DNA of 48,621 bases from Achromobacter veterisilvae (GTDB lineage Bacteria > Pseudomonadota > Gammaproteobacteria > Burkholderiales > Burkholderiaceae_B): NCBI RefSeq assembly GCF_900496975.1, contig NZ_UFQC01000044.1, forward strand, positions 1-48,621, written 5' to 3'. A program made the position numbers and the translations under genes. The notes beneath the pieces were generated by a model. It was not told where the DNA came from and did not search any database. It saw nothing but the letters and a program-made list of their open reading frames with translations. Shown here one piece after another: positions 14,109 through 22,134 of this stretch; position 1 is the first letter of the stretch, and every line of letters starts with the position of its first letter.

Positions 14109-14813
14109 ATGCCGTCCTTCCGCCTGTGCCTGGCCATCCTGGGAACCGTGCTGCTGTTCCTGCTGTCCGCCTGCGGCACCACCAAGGTCCAGCCGGGCTA
14201 CTACCGCGTCCAGTCGGGCGACACGCTGACCCAGATCGCGCGCAAGCAGGGCGCCAGCGTGAGCGACCTGGTGCGCTGGAACCAACTGTCGAACGCCAAT
14301 GCCATCGAGGTCGGGCAGGTGCTGCGGGTCGATCCGCCCGCGGGCCAGGCGCGCGCGTCCGCGCCCAGCAAGGCCAAGAGCCGCTCGCAGGCTTCGTCCA
14401 AGCCGGCGGCCTCGTCCACGGCGCGGCGGCGCACGGCTCCGCCGGGCGCGATCTCGCTGGTGTGGCCCGCCCAGGGCAAGGTCACGCGCGGCTACGATGG
14501 ATCGGGCTCCAACGGCATCGTCATCAGCAACGCTTCCGGCACGCCGGTGGTGGCCGCGGCGCCGGGCACGGTGGCCTACTCCGGCAGCGGCCTGCGCGGC
14601 TACGGCCATCTGGTCATCGTGAAGCACAACGCCAGCTTCCTGAGCATCTACGCCCACAACAGCAAACTGCTGGTCAAGGAAGGGCAGCGCGTGAGCCAGG
14701 GCCAGAAGATCGCCGAAATGGGCAACAGCGACAGCAAGCAGGTGGGCCTGTATTTCGAGCTGCGCTACGACGGCCAGGCCGTCGATCCGGCGGGATCGCT
14801 GCCGCCGAAATAA
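14109..14813 (+). CDS. NlpD-like lipoprotein: LysM plus degenerate LytM (M23) domain
   Basis: The 234-residue protein has a lipoprotein signal (LLFLLSAC), a LysM domain (YYRVQSGDTLTQIARKQG to GQVLRVDPP), a linker rich in Ala, Ser and Lys, and a C-terminal LytM domain (LVWPAQGKVTRGYDG to YFELRYDGQAVDP). The catalytic HxxxD and HxH residues of active M23 enzymes are missing: SNGIVIS stands where the first motif should be and LYFELR where HFE is usual. It therefore fits the NlpD/ActS class, which binds peptidoglycan and activates amidases for cell separation. A GTG at 14049 with a better ribosome binding site would add 20 residues before the signal peptide. Confidence 0.88.
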   Translation: MPSFRLCLAILGTVLLFLLSACGTTKVQPGYYRVQSGDTLTQIARKQGASVSDLVRWNQLSNANAIEVGQVLRVDPPAGQARASAPSKAKSRSQASSKPAASSTARRRTAPPGAISLVWPAQGKVTRGYDGSGSNGIVISNASGTPVVAAAPGTVAYSGSGLRGYGHLVIVKHNASFLSIYAHNSKLLVKEGQRVSQGQKIAEMGNSDSKQVGLYFELRYDGQAVDPAGSLPPK

Positions 14814-14871
14814 AAGGCGCGCGGCGGGCGCCTGGCGCATTGCCGATCCGCGGCGATGCTGCGCGCACCGC

Positions 14872-15567
14872 TCAGATGTGCACCAGTTCCTTCAGCGAAT
14901 CCAGCTTCAGGATGCATAGTTCGCCCCGCCGGTCCGAGATATAGCCCTGGCGCCGCCATTTGGCGAAGATCCGGCTCAGCGTCTCCGCGCGCATGCCCAG
15001 CTTGACCGCGATCTGCGAATGGCTCAGCGGCAGCACCACGGGCTGATTGCCCTGCGGCTTGCCCGCGCGCAGGATGTATTCGGCCACGCGCTCCTCGGCC
15101 GAGCTGGAGGTCAGCCAATCGATCTGGTCCGTGTGGTGGCGGATGAGATTCGCGCTGTGCGCCATGACGCGGCAGGCAAAGCGCGCGTCGTTCAGGCAAA
15201 GCTGGCGGAAGGCTTCGCCGTTGAGCAGGCAGCCACTGCCGTCGGTGCGCGCGCGCACGCTGTGCAGGTGCCGGGGCCGGGTTTCGAACAGCGTGGACAC
15301 CGACAGCCAGCCGCCGGGGCCGACATGGCCGAATACCTTGTCGTCGCCATCCGCCGTGTATCGCAGGCCTTGAAGCGACCCCGCGCACACCAGGAGGCAG
15401 GACGTGGCCGTCTGGCCTTCGGAGAAAACCGTGTCGCCCGCGCCGAACTCCAGCCAGCGGCTGCGGCTCGCGAGGGCGAGCAGGGCGCCGTCGTCCACGC
15501 CGTCGAACCACGGATGCCCGCGCAGCGCCGATATCAAGGGCGCGGAAAGTGAGTTGACAATAGTCAT
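14872..15567 (-). CDS. Crp/Fnr family transcriptional regulator
   Basis: The 231-residue protein has a cyclic-nucleotide-binding-like beta barrel (about residues 20-130), a dimer helix and a C-terminal winged helix with recognition segment LSHSQIAVKLGMRAETLSRI. It lacks the N-terminal Cys cluster of FNR, so it is unlikely to sense oxygen through a 4Fe-4S centre; its ligand is unknown. It is divergent from the uptake operon that starts at 15.7 kb, and a Fur-like dyad lies between the two, which suggests local control of that operon. The ATG at 15567 has a weak ribosome binding site; the open frame continues upstream, but the fold begins near this start. Confidence 0.85.
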   Translation of the reverse strand: MTIVNSLSAPLISALRGHPWFDGVDDGALLALASRSRWLEFGAGDTVFSEGQTATSCLLVCAGSLQGLRYTADGDDKVFGHVGPGGWLSVSTLFETRPRHLHSVRARTDGSGCLLNGEAFRQLCLNDARFACRVMAHSANLIRHHTDQIDWLTSSSAEERVAEYILRAGKPQGNQPVVLPLSHSQIAVKLGMRAETLSRIFAKWRRQGYISDRRGELCILKLDSLKELVHI

Positions 15568-15585
15568 TTGATCTGGCCGCCTGTG

Positions 15586-15617
15586 CAAATAGAATGAATG
15601 CGACTGATTCTTATTTG
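15586..15617. promoter_or_regulatory. Fur-like dyad between the Crp/Fnr regulator and the uptake operon
   Basis: CAAATA-GAAT at 15586-15595 and ATTCTTATTTG at 15607-15617 form an inverted repeat, and the AT-rich block AGAATGAATGCGACTGATTC resembles overlapping GATAAT-type Fur hexamers. It starts 19 bases upstream of the regulator's ATG and lies 63 bases upstream of the binding protein's ATG. A very similar block precedes hurI at 31.7 kb. Fur binding is inferred from the motif and the genes it precedes. Confidence 0.55.
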
Positions 15618-15679
15618 TGATCGTACCACTACGGAGGCCGCCACGCCCGGCTGGCCTCGCAGGCAAAACCAGCTCCCTC

Positions 15680-16750
15680 ATGTCCATTTTCCTGTGTTCC
15701 CGCGCCGCTTTGGCCGCGGGGGTCCTCTTGTCGTCCGCCGTTTGCGCGGCGCCCATCACGTTCAACGACATGCTGGGCAATCCCGTCAGCCTGCCGGCGC
15801 CGACGCAGCGCGCGGTGACTCTGCCGATGCCCGCCGGATCGCTGCTGATCTCGCTGGACGGGGGCGCGGATCACCTGGCGGGCATGCATCCCAACGCCTA
15901 CGAACTCATGAAGGACGGGCTGCTGGCGCGGATCTTTCCGGCCACGGGGGCCGTGCGCACGGACATCACCCGTTCCGGTTTCGTGCCCAACGTCGAAACG
16001 CTGCTGCAGATCCAGCCTGACCTGGTGTGGCAGTGGGGGCATATGGGCGACGACCTGATCGCGCCGCTGCGCAATGCCGGACTGCCGACCGCCGCGCTGG
16101 TGTACGGCACCGAAGACCGCACCCGCGAATGGATACGCCTGATCGGGCTGTCGCTGGGCCAGGAGGCTCGCGCCGCGGCCCAGTTGCAATGGCGCGACCG
16201 GGTGCGCGCCGGGATCCGGGCCGTCACCGACGGCATTCCCGCCGACCGGCGGCCGGCGGTGCTGTACCTGTCGCGCTATGCGCCGCAATTGCGCGCGCCC
16301 GGCGGCAATACCAGCTTCGAGGACGACATCGCGCTGGCGGGCGGGCGCAACGTATCCGCGTCCATCTCCAGCGGGCAGACCGTGAACATCGAGCAGATCA
16401 TGGCCTGGGCGCCCGACGTGATCCTGCTGAACAACTTCGAGCCCGGGCTGACGCCCGACACCCTGTATCGCGATCCGCTGTTCGCCGACATTCCCGCCGT
16501 GCGCGAGCGCCGCGTCTACAAGGTGCCGCTGGGCGGCTATCTGTGGGATCCCCCCAACCAGGAGTCGCCCTTGTATTGGCAGTGGCTGAGCCTGCTGCTG
16601 CATCCGGACAAGTTCGCCTGGCCGTTGCGGGACAACATCGCCGAGGCCTACGGCGAACTCTATGGCCGCCGTCCCGGCGCGGACGAGATCGACGCCGTGC
16701 TGCGCATGAAGCTGAACGAGGGGGCCGCGGGCTATGAACGCTTCCGTTGA
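15680..16750 (+). CDS. Iron-siderophore/heme-type ABC transporter substrate-binding protein
   Basis: The 356-residue protein has a signal peptide (cleavage after AVCA near residue 23) and the two-lobed BtuF/FepB-type fold: ITFNDMLGNPVSLPAP at the start, then NVETLLQIQPDLVWQWG and IEQIMAWAPDVILLNN, the usual positions of these motifs in class III binding proteins (PF01497). It would bind a metal chelate in the periplasm and pass it to the FecCD permease. The ATG at 15680 gives the best signal peptide, though without a strong ribosome binding site. It is the first gene of a seven-gene operon and overlaps the permease gene by 17 bases. Confidence 0.87.
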   Translation: MSIFLCSRAALAAGVLLSSAVCAAPITFNDMLGNPVSLPAPTQRAVTLPMPAGSLLISLDGGADHLAGMHPNAYELMKDGLLARIFPATGAVRTDITRSGFVPNVETLLQIQPDLVWQWGHMGDDLIAPLRNAGLPTAALVYGTEDRTREWIRLIGLSLGQEARAAAQLQWRDRVRAGIRAVTDGIPADRRPAVLYLSRYAPQLRAPGGNTSFEDDIALAGGRNVSASISSGQTVNIEQIMAWAPDVILLNNFEPGLTPDTLYRDPLFADIPAVRERRVYKVPLGGYLWDPPNQESPLYWQWLSLLLHPDKFAWPLRDNIAEAYGELYGRRPGADEIDAVLRMKLNEGAAGYERFR

Positions 16751-17819
16751 ATCGGCGCGCGCGCCGGGCCAGGCGATGCATGCGCGCAGGGGAGCCTGGT
16801 CGTGGCCCTGGCTGCTGATGGCGCTGGCGCTGCCCGCGGCCGTGCTGGCGGCGCTGTGCGTCGGCCGGTATCCGCTGGCGCTGTCGCAGGTGTCCAGCGC
16901 GTTGGCCCGGCTGGCGCTCCCCGATGGGCTGGCGGCATGGCTGCCGCCGGTCGGCGCCACGGAGTATCGCGTCGTCGCGCAGGTGCGGTTGCCGCGGGTG
17001 CTGCTGGCGGTGCTGGCCGGCTCCAGCCTGGCGATGTGCGGCGCGGCGCTGCAGGGCGCTTTCCGCAATCCGCTGGTCGGCCCGCAGATCCTGGGCATTT
17101 CGTCGGGCGCCGCCTTTGGCGGCTGCGCGGCGATCCTGCTGTTCTCGTCGCTGTGGATGACGCTGGGACTGGCGTTCGCCGGGGGGCTGCTGGCGGTGGC
17201 CATCGTTTATATGCTGGGCCGCTCGAACGGCCGCACGACCATTCTGATGCTGGTATTGGCGGGCGTGGTGACCAGCGCGTTCTTTTCCGCGCTGATCTCG
17301 CTGACCACCTATTTCGCGGATCCGAATGACAGCCTGCCCGCCATCGTGTTCTGGCTGATGGGCAGCTTCGCCACTGCCACCTATGCCAAGCTGGCCGCCG
17401 CCGTGCCGGCGATCGTGGCGGGCATGGGGCTGCTGTATGCGCTGCGTTTCCGCATCAACGTGCTGTCGCTGGGCGACGAGCAGGCCAGCGCGATGGGCGT
17501 CGCCGTCGAACCGCTGCGCTGGGTACTGCTGGGATGCGCGACGCTGGTGGTGTCGGCCAGCGTGGCCGTATCCGGCACCGTGGGCTGGGTGGGACTGGTG
17601 GTGCCGCACATCGCGCGCATGCTGGTCGGGCCCGACCACCGGGTGCTGCTGCCCGCCAGCGCGCTGATCGGCGGCGCCTACATGGTGGGGGTCGATACTG
17701 TGGCCCGCAGCGCGACCAGCGCCGAGATTCCGCTGGGCGTGATTACGGCGCTGATCGGCGCGCCGCTGTTCGCGTGGCTGCTGCGCCGGGCCCAGCGCCG
17801 GGGAGCGCACCATGCTTGA
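16734..17819 (+). CDS. FecCD/BtuC-family ABC transporter permease
   Basis: The 361-residue membrane protein has about ten helices and the family motifs VRLPRVLLAVLAGSSLAMCG, GAFRNPLVGPQILGISSGAAFG, then GTVGWVGLVVPHIARMLVG near the C terminus. FecCD permeases form homodimers that import iron-siderophores, heme, cobalamin, and in some bacteria molybdate. The gene overlaps both the binding protein gene (17 bases) and the ATPase gene (8 bases), so translation is coupled. The substrate cannot be read from the permease sequence. Confidence 0.93.
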   Translation: MNASVESARAPGQAMHARRGAWSWPWLLMALALPAAVLAALCVGRYPLALSQVSSALARLALPDGLAAWLPPVGATEYRVVAQVRLPRVLLAVLAGSSLAMCGAALQGAFRNPLVGPQILGISSGAAFGGCAAILLFSSLWMTLGLAFAGGLLAVAIVYMLGRSNGRTTILMLVLAGVVTSAFFSALISLTTYFADPNDSLPAIVFWLMGSFATATYAKLAAAVPAIVAGMGLLYALRFRINVLSLGDEQASAMGVAVEPLRWVLLGCATLVVSASVAVSGTVGWVGLVVPHIARMLVGPDHRVLLPASALIGGAYMVGVDTVARSATSAEIPLGVITALIGAPLFAWLLRRAQRRGAHHA

Positions 17820-18549
17820 ACTGAAGCAATTGGCCGTGCAGGCCGGCGGGCGCCGCTTGCTGAGCGATCTTTCGCTGCGCCTGCCCGCGGGCCAGATCCT
17901 GGCGGTGCTGGGGCCGAACGGCCGCGGCAAGACCACGCTGCTGCGCACGATCCTGGGGCTGCAAGCCCGGGCCGCGGGCGCCGTGCGCCTGCAAGGCCAC
18001 GCCGCTTATGTCCCGCAGCGCAGCGACACGCTGTTCGCCTACGACGTGCTGACCATGGTCAGCATGGGCCGGGCGCGCCATCTGCGCTGGTACGCGGCGC
18101 CGGGCGCGCGCGATTGGAGCATTGCCCGCGACTGCCTGAAGGCGGTCGGGCTGGCGCACCTGACGGATCGCCCGTTCCATGCGCTCAGCGGCGGCGAGCA
18201 GCAACTGGCCTGCATTGCGCGCGCCATGGCCAGCGCCAGCCCGATCATCGTCCTGGACGAACCCGCGGCGGCGCTCGACCTGCGCAACCAGGACCTCGTC
18301 CTGTCGCTGCTGCGCCGGCTGGCGAGGGAGCAGGGGCTGGCCGTGGCCTTTACCACGCACCAGCCGCAGCACGCGCAGCATATCGCCGACCAGACCTTGC
18401 TGATGCATGCCGACGGCTGCGAAGTCGGCCCCACCGAGAGCATGTGCGTGGAAGAGCGCCTGAGCCGGCTGTACGGCCTGCCGGTGCGCGTGGCCACGCT
18501 GCCGGGCGAGTCCGGCGACATCCGGGGCGTGATCCCCGTCTTCCGTTGA
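17812..18549 (+). CDS. ABC transporter ATP-binding protein, FecE/BtuD type
   Basis: The 245-residue ATPase has Walker A GPNGRGKTT (34-42), a signature ALSGGEQQL, Walker B IIVLDEP followed by the D loop AAALD, and a switch His in FTTHQPQHAQ. The Walker A loop has Arg where Ala or Ser is usual; the essential Gly, Lys and Thr are kept, so activity is expected. It energises import through the preceding permease. The next gene starts 3 bases after its stop codon. Confidence 0.93.
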   Translation: MLELKQLAVQAGGRRLLSDLSLRLPAGQILAVLGPNGRGKTTLLRTILGLQARAAGAVRLQGHAAYVPQRSDTLFAYDVLTMVSMGRARHLRWYAAPGARDWSIARDCLKAVGLAHLTDRPFHALSGGEQQLACIARAMASASPIIVLDEPAAALDLRNQDLVLSLLRRLAREQGLAVAFTTHQPQHAQHIADQTLLMHADGCEVGPTESMCVEERLSRLYGLPVRVATLPGESGDIRGVIPVFR

Positions 18550-18552
18550 ATC

Positions 18553-19158
18553 ATGAGAAACACGATTGCCTATCTGAACCACTGGACCGGCGACGGCCCC
18601 GCCGCGCTGACCGGCGGCGCCGCGCCCCGCGCCGCCTGCGTGCCCCTGTATGGGCTGCACGAGCTGCCGCTTGCCGACTATCGCGCGCTGCTGGTCCCGG
18701 CGCACGCGGACCAGCGCTATCTGCTGGAACAGCGCGCCCGGCTGGAAGCGTATCTGGAGTCGGGCGGCACGGTGGTCTTCAACGGCCACGTCGCGTATCC
18801 CTTTCTGCGCTGGCTGGCGCCCTTCGTGCCGGGATCGGCCGCGGGCGTCGCGGGCCTGCGGGTGAATCGCGCGGCGCCCCATCCGGTCTTCGACGGCGTG
18901 GATCCCGAACACCTGACGTTCCGGCGGGGCGTGGCGGGCTTCTACGCGCGCGGCAGCAACCCGCCGCCGGCCGGCGCGCGGGTGCTCAATACGCTGGGGC
19001 CGGACGCTCAGCCCATCGACTGGGTCCTGGCCCTGCCGGGCGGCGGGCGCCTGCTGACGCATTCCGGCAACGACCTGTGGATGTACGCGGGCAGCGCCGA
19101 CAGCGCCGGCCGCATCGTCCCGCAATTGTTCGACTGGCTGCATGGAGACGCGGCATGA
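18553..19158 (+). CDS. Uncharacterised amidotransferase-like protein A of the uptake operon
   Basis: The 201-residue protein has no signal peptide and looks like a class I glutamine-amidotransferase-type alpha/beta fold (ThuA-like): LPLADYRALLVPA, then a strand-turn GGTVVFNGH (71-79) where a nucleophilic Cys would stand in active members. No Cys is there, so amidotransferase chemistry is unlikely. It is similar along its length to the next gene product: LEAYLESGGTVVFNGH, then HPVFDGV, NPPPAGARVL, GGGRLLTH and a final F-D-W-L each have a counterpart there in the same order. It begins 3 bases after the ATPase gene and overlaps the next gene by 4 bases. Its function is unknown. Confidence 0.7.
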   Translation: MRNTIAYLNHWTGDGPAALTGGAAPRAACVPLYGLHELPLADYRALLVPAHADQRYLLEQRARLEAYLESGGTVVFNGHVAYPFLRWLAPFVPGSAAGVAGLRVNRAAPHPVFDGVDPEHLTFRRGVAGFYARGSNPPPAGARVLNTLGPDAQPIDWVLALPGGGRLLTHSGNDLWMYAGSADSAGRIVPQLFDWLHGDAA

Positions 19159-19805
19159 CTGCAAGACGCATCCCCGTGATCGCGGCGCTGGACGCCGGCA
19201 CGTACTACCACCACCGCACGTTCCGCACGCCGGAGCTGGCGCCCTGCATCGACCGCAAGATCTACATCCGCGACCTGGACGGCGAGGCGCTGCGCGGCTG
19301 CGACGCGCTGATCGTGTCGTGCCGCAGCAATCCGGATCTGCTGGTGCCGCACCGGGACCTTTTCGCCCGCTTTCTGGCCGCCGGAAAAACCCTGGTCGCC
19401 ATGGGAGAAACCCATTCCGAGCGCTGGCTGGACAGTGTGCGGTGGACGCCGTCGGAGGTGAATTTCTGGTGGTGGAAGGAGCCCGGCGCCGATTCCGGCC
19501 TGCGCCTGGCGGCTCCCGCGCATCCGCTGTTCAGCTACCTGACGCTGGCCGACGCCACCTGGCACCAGCACGGTTCTTTCGAGCCGCCGCCGGGCGCGCA
19601 GTCGCTGATCGACAAGGCCGGCGCCGGGTCGGTGCTGTACGAAGACAGGCACAGCACGCCGGGCCGCCTGATCGTGACGTCGCTGGACCCGATGTATCAC
19701 CACGGCAGCCATTTCATGCCCGCGTCCAGCCGGTTCCTGCGCGGATTCCTCCCCTGGCTGAAGGATTCCACCCCCGTCATCGACCAGGACATGGCCTGCG
19801 CCTGA
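19155..19805 (+). CDS. Uncharacterised amidotransferase-like protein B, His-rich paralogue of protein A
   Basis: The 216-residue cytoplasmic protein shares the order of motifs with its neighbour: FARFLAAGKTLVAMGETH (70-87), HPLFSYL, EPPPGAQSLI, TPGRLIVTS and FLPWL. It differs by four His-rich spots: YYHHRTF (17-23), GETHSERW (84-91), WHQHGSF (136-142) and MYHHGSHF (180-187). They could form a metal site, which is inference. The nucleophilic Cys of glutamine amidotransferases is absent. The ATG overlaps the preceding stop codon (ATGA). Location inside a metal-chelate uptake operon suggests a role in processing the imported compound or the metal, but nothing in the sequence fixes the reaction. 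Confidence 0.7.
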   Translation: MTARRIPVIAALDAGTYYHHRTFRTPELAPCIDRKIYIRDLDGEALRGCDALIVSCRSNPDLLVPHRDLFARFLAAGKTLVAMGETHSERWLDSVRWTPSEVNFWWWKEPGADSGLRLAAPAHPLFSYLTLADATWHQHGSFEPPPGAQSLIDKAGAGSVLYEDRHSTPGRLIVTSLDPMYHHGSHFMPASSRFLRGFLPWLKDSTPVIDQDMACA

Positions 19806-19861
19806 CACGGCGCGGGCGCTCGCGTCGATCCCGCTTTTGCCCCCCTCAAATGTGTGCATGT

Positions 19862-22021
19862 ATGCAACGCTTCTATCTGTATGCCCCCCTGGTCGGCGCC
19901 GGACTGCTGACCGCCTCCCTCTCCACGCCGTCCGTGGCGGCGGACGTTCCCCAGTTGCCGTCGATCCAGGTCACCGCCGACGGCGCGGCCGATGACGGCC
20001 GCCTGCGCCCCATTGGGGCGACGCCGCCGCCCGCCACGATCGACCACAACGTCACGCAATCGGTCAGCGTGGTCGACAGCCAGGACATCGACCGCCTGAA
20101 CACGATGAGCACGCTGGACCTGTTGAGCCGCGTGCCCAACGCCACGGTCAGCCGCAGCGGCGGCATCGCCGGCACCCTGTTCCTGCGCGGACTCAACACC
20201 AACGACATGCGGGTGCCGATGTTCATCGACGGCGACCGCTTCCGCGGCCGGAACACCTTGCAGTTCATGCTGATCAGCCCGACCGAGATCGAACAGGTCG
20301 AAGTGATACGCGGCCCGAATTCGTCACGTTTCGGCAGCGACGGCCTGGGCGGCCTGGTCAATTTCGTCACCAAGCGGGCGCACGGCAACCTGAGCCAGCC
20401 GTTCGGCCTGAACGGCGGCGAAGCCTCGGTCACGTACAGCACCAATGGCGACGGCGTGCAAAGCAACGTGGCGCTGGAAGGCGCCGGCGACGGTTTCGAT
20501 CTGCGCGTCTACGCCACGGGGCGCCGCGCCAGCAACTACGACAGCGCGGCGGGCGAAGTGCCCAACAGCGACTTCCGGGGCGCGGGCGGCGGCATCGTGC
20601 TGGGCTACATGCCCGACGCCCGCCAGCGCATCGAAGCCAGCGCGCGCGTGGCCTATGTCAAGGACGGCGCGGCCGGCACGGTGCCTGAATACCCCTTGAG
20701 CTACAGCCGCCGCGATCCGCTGAAGGTGAAGCAGGGCAGGCTGGCCTATACCGGCGAATTCGACGGGATCATCAGTTCGCTCAAGGCCAGCGTCTACGTG
20801 AACGAGTTCGGCACCATCATGGCCACGCACAACGAAACCAATCCGGCGCGCGTGGTCGATTCGCGCAGCAACGTGATCGGCCCCGTCGTGTGGGGCGGCA
20901 GCGTCGCGGCGACGATACCGTGGGCCGATACCAACACGACCTTCGGCCTGGACTTCATGCACGAGCGCCGGCCCGGATCGGAATCGCGCAGCGACGTCAC
21001 GGTGCGCCGCCCCGACGGCAGCACCGTGACGACCAGCACCCCCTATGCCATGACCGGGCCCGATCAGTACCAGACGAACGTCGGCGCGTTCCTGACGACG
21101 GAATGGAAGCCCGCGCCGAAATGGACCGTCACGGCGGGCGGGCGGTTCGACTGGTTCAACTCCGACGTCGGCCTGGAACCCTTGCCGTCGCCCAATCTGC
21201 TGCCCGCGTTCCGCGCCGCGCAGAACACCACGGAAACCGCCACCACGGGCAGTCTGGGGCTGGCATACCGGGCCACCGAGGTCATCGAACTGCTGGGCAG
21301 CGTGGGCACGTCGTTCCGCATGCCGTGGACCTCGGAGATGTTCAGCAGCGGCTACACGGGAACCAGCTACACCATTCCCAATCCGGGCCTGAAGCCGGAG
21401 CGCGGCGTGAACCTGGAAGCCGGCACCCGGCTGCACTTCGAGCAGGCCACCGTCGGCCTGACCGCGTTCCGCAGCAACTACAGCGACTTCCTGGAGAACG
21501 TGACCACTTCGTATGAGGGCCTGCCCGCCACGCAGCGCCGCAACGTGGGCAAAGCCCGGATCCAGGGCCTGGAGCTGGATTGGCGCTGGCAGTTGAGCCG
21601 GGCCGTCAATCTGTATGGCAACGCCAGCTATCTGCACGCCACCAACCGCACGACGGACACGCCGCTGCAGTCGATCGCGCCGCTCAGCGGCCTGGTCGGC
21701 CTGCAATACCTGGGCCCCAATGAAGCCTATGCGCTGAGCGGCGAACTGCAATGGGCCAAGGGACAAAGCCGTTATGCGGAGCGCGCCGAGTATCCGGCCG
21801 GGGGCTTCGGGGTCGTGAACCTGTACGCGCAATTGCAGTTGGACCGCCTGGGGCTGCCGCAACTGGGCAATACGCAACTGGTGCTGGGCGTGAACAACCT
21901 GTTCGACCGCGCCTACCGCACCGCGGCGACGTCCTCCAACGTGGCCTACGCCATGACCGACCTGAACCCGCTGCTGGAACCCGGCCGCAGCTTCAGCCTG
22001 ACGGTGCGCACGCGGTTCTGA
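19862..22021 (+). CDS. TonB-dependent receptor, hemoglobin/heme receptor-like
   Basis: The 719-residue protein has a signal peptide (cleavage near SVAA, residue 27), a TonB-box-like LPSIQVTAD, a plug and a barrel ending in Phe. The plug carries FLRGLNTNDMRVPMFIDGDR and IEQVEVIRGPNSSRFGSDGL, features of the hemoglobin/transferrin/lactoferrin receptor group. The barrel has NPGLKPERGVNLEAGTR and a C-terminal NNLFDRAYR. Two ATGs (19850, 19862) are possible, and neither has a ribosome binding site; I chose the second because it starts a clean signal peptide. The gene follows the paired amidotransferase-like genes after 56 bases and would bring the operon's substrate across the outer membrane. Confidence 0.85.
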   Translation: MQRFYLYAPLVGAGLLTASLSTPSVAADVPQLPSIQVTADGAADDGRLRPIGATPPPATIDHNVTQSVSVVDSQDIDRLNTMSTLDLLSRVPNATVSRSGGIAGTLFLRGLNTNDMRVPMFIDGDRFRGRNTLQFMLISPTEIEQVEVIRGPNSSRFGSDGLGGLVNFVTKRAHGNLSQPFGLNGGEASVTYSTNGDGVQSNVALEGAGDGFDLRVYATGRRASNYDSAAGEVPNSDFRGAGGGIVLGYMPDARQRIEASARVAYVKDGAAGTVPEYPLSYSRRDPLKVKQGRLAYTGEFDGIISSLKASVYVNEFGTIMATHNETNPARVVDSRSNVIGPVVWGGSVAATIPWADTNTTFGLDFMHERRPGSESRSDVTVRRPDGSTVTTSTPYAMTGPDQYQTNVGAFLTTEWKPAPKWTVTAGGRFDWFNSDVGLEPLPSPNLLPAFRAAQNTTETATTGSLGLAYRATEVIELLGSVGTSFRMPWTSEMFSSGYTGTSYTIPNPGLKPERGVNLEAGTRLHFEQATVGLTAFRSNYSDFLENVTTSYEGLPATQRRNVGKARIQGLELDWRWQLSRAVNLYGNASYLHATNRTTDTPLQSIAPLSGLVGLQYLGPNEAYALSGELQWAKGQSRYAERAEYPAGGFGVVNLYAQLQLDRLGLPQLGNTQLVLGVNNLFDRAYRTAATSSNVAYAMTDLNPLLEPGRSFSLTVRTRF

Positions 22022-22038
22022 ACGCGCCCGTCCGCCGC

Positions 22039-22056
22039 GACGCGGCTGGCCGCGTC
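22039..22056 (+). other. Intercistronic hairpin between receptor and FmdE-like genes
   Basis: GACGCGG-CTGG-CCGCGTC is a perfect 7-bp stem with a 4-base loop, 17 bases after the receptor stop codon. A second, shorter GC-rich hairpin follows near 22090. No T run follows either, so they are not typical terminators; they may stabilise the upstream message or lower expression of the last gene. Confidence 0.4.
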
Positions 22057-22134
22057 CTCCACCCCTTTACCACCCACGCGAAGGCGGGCCGCCACGGCGG
22101 CGGCTCGTTGTCGCGCACAACGCGGAGATACTCC

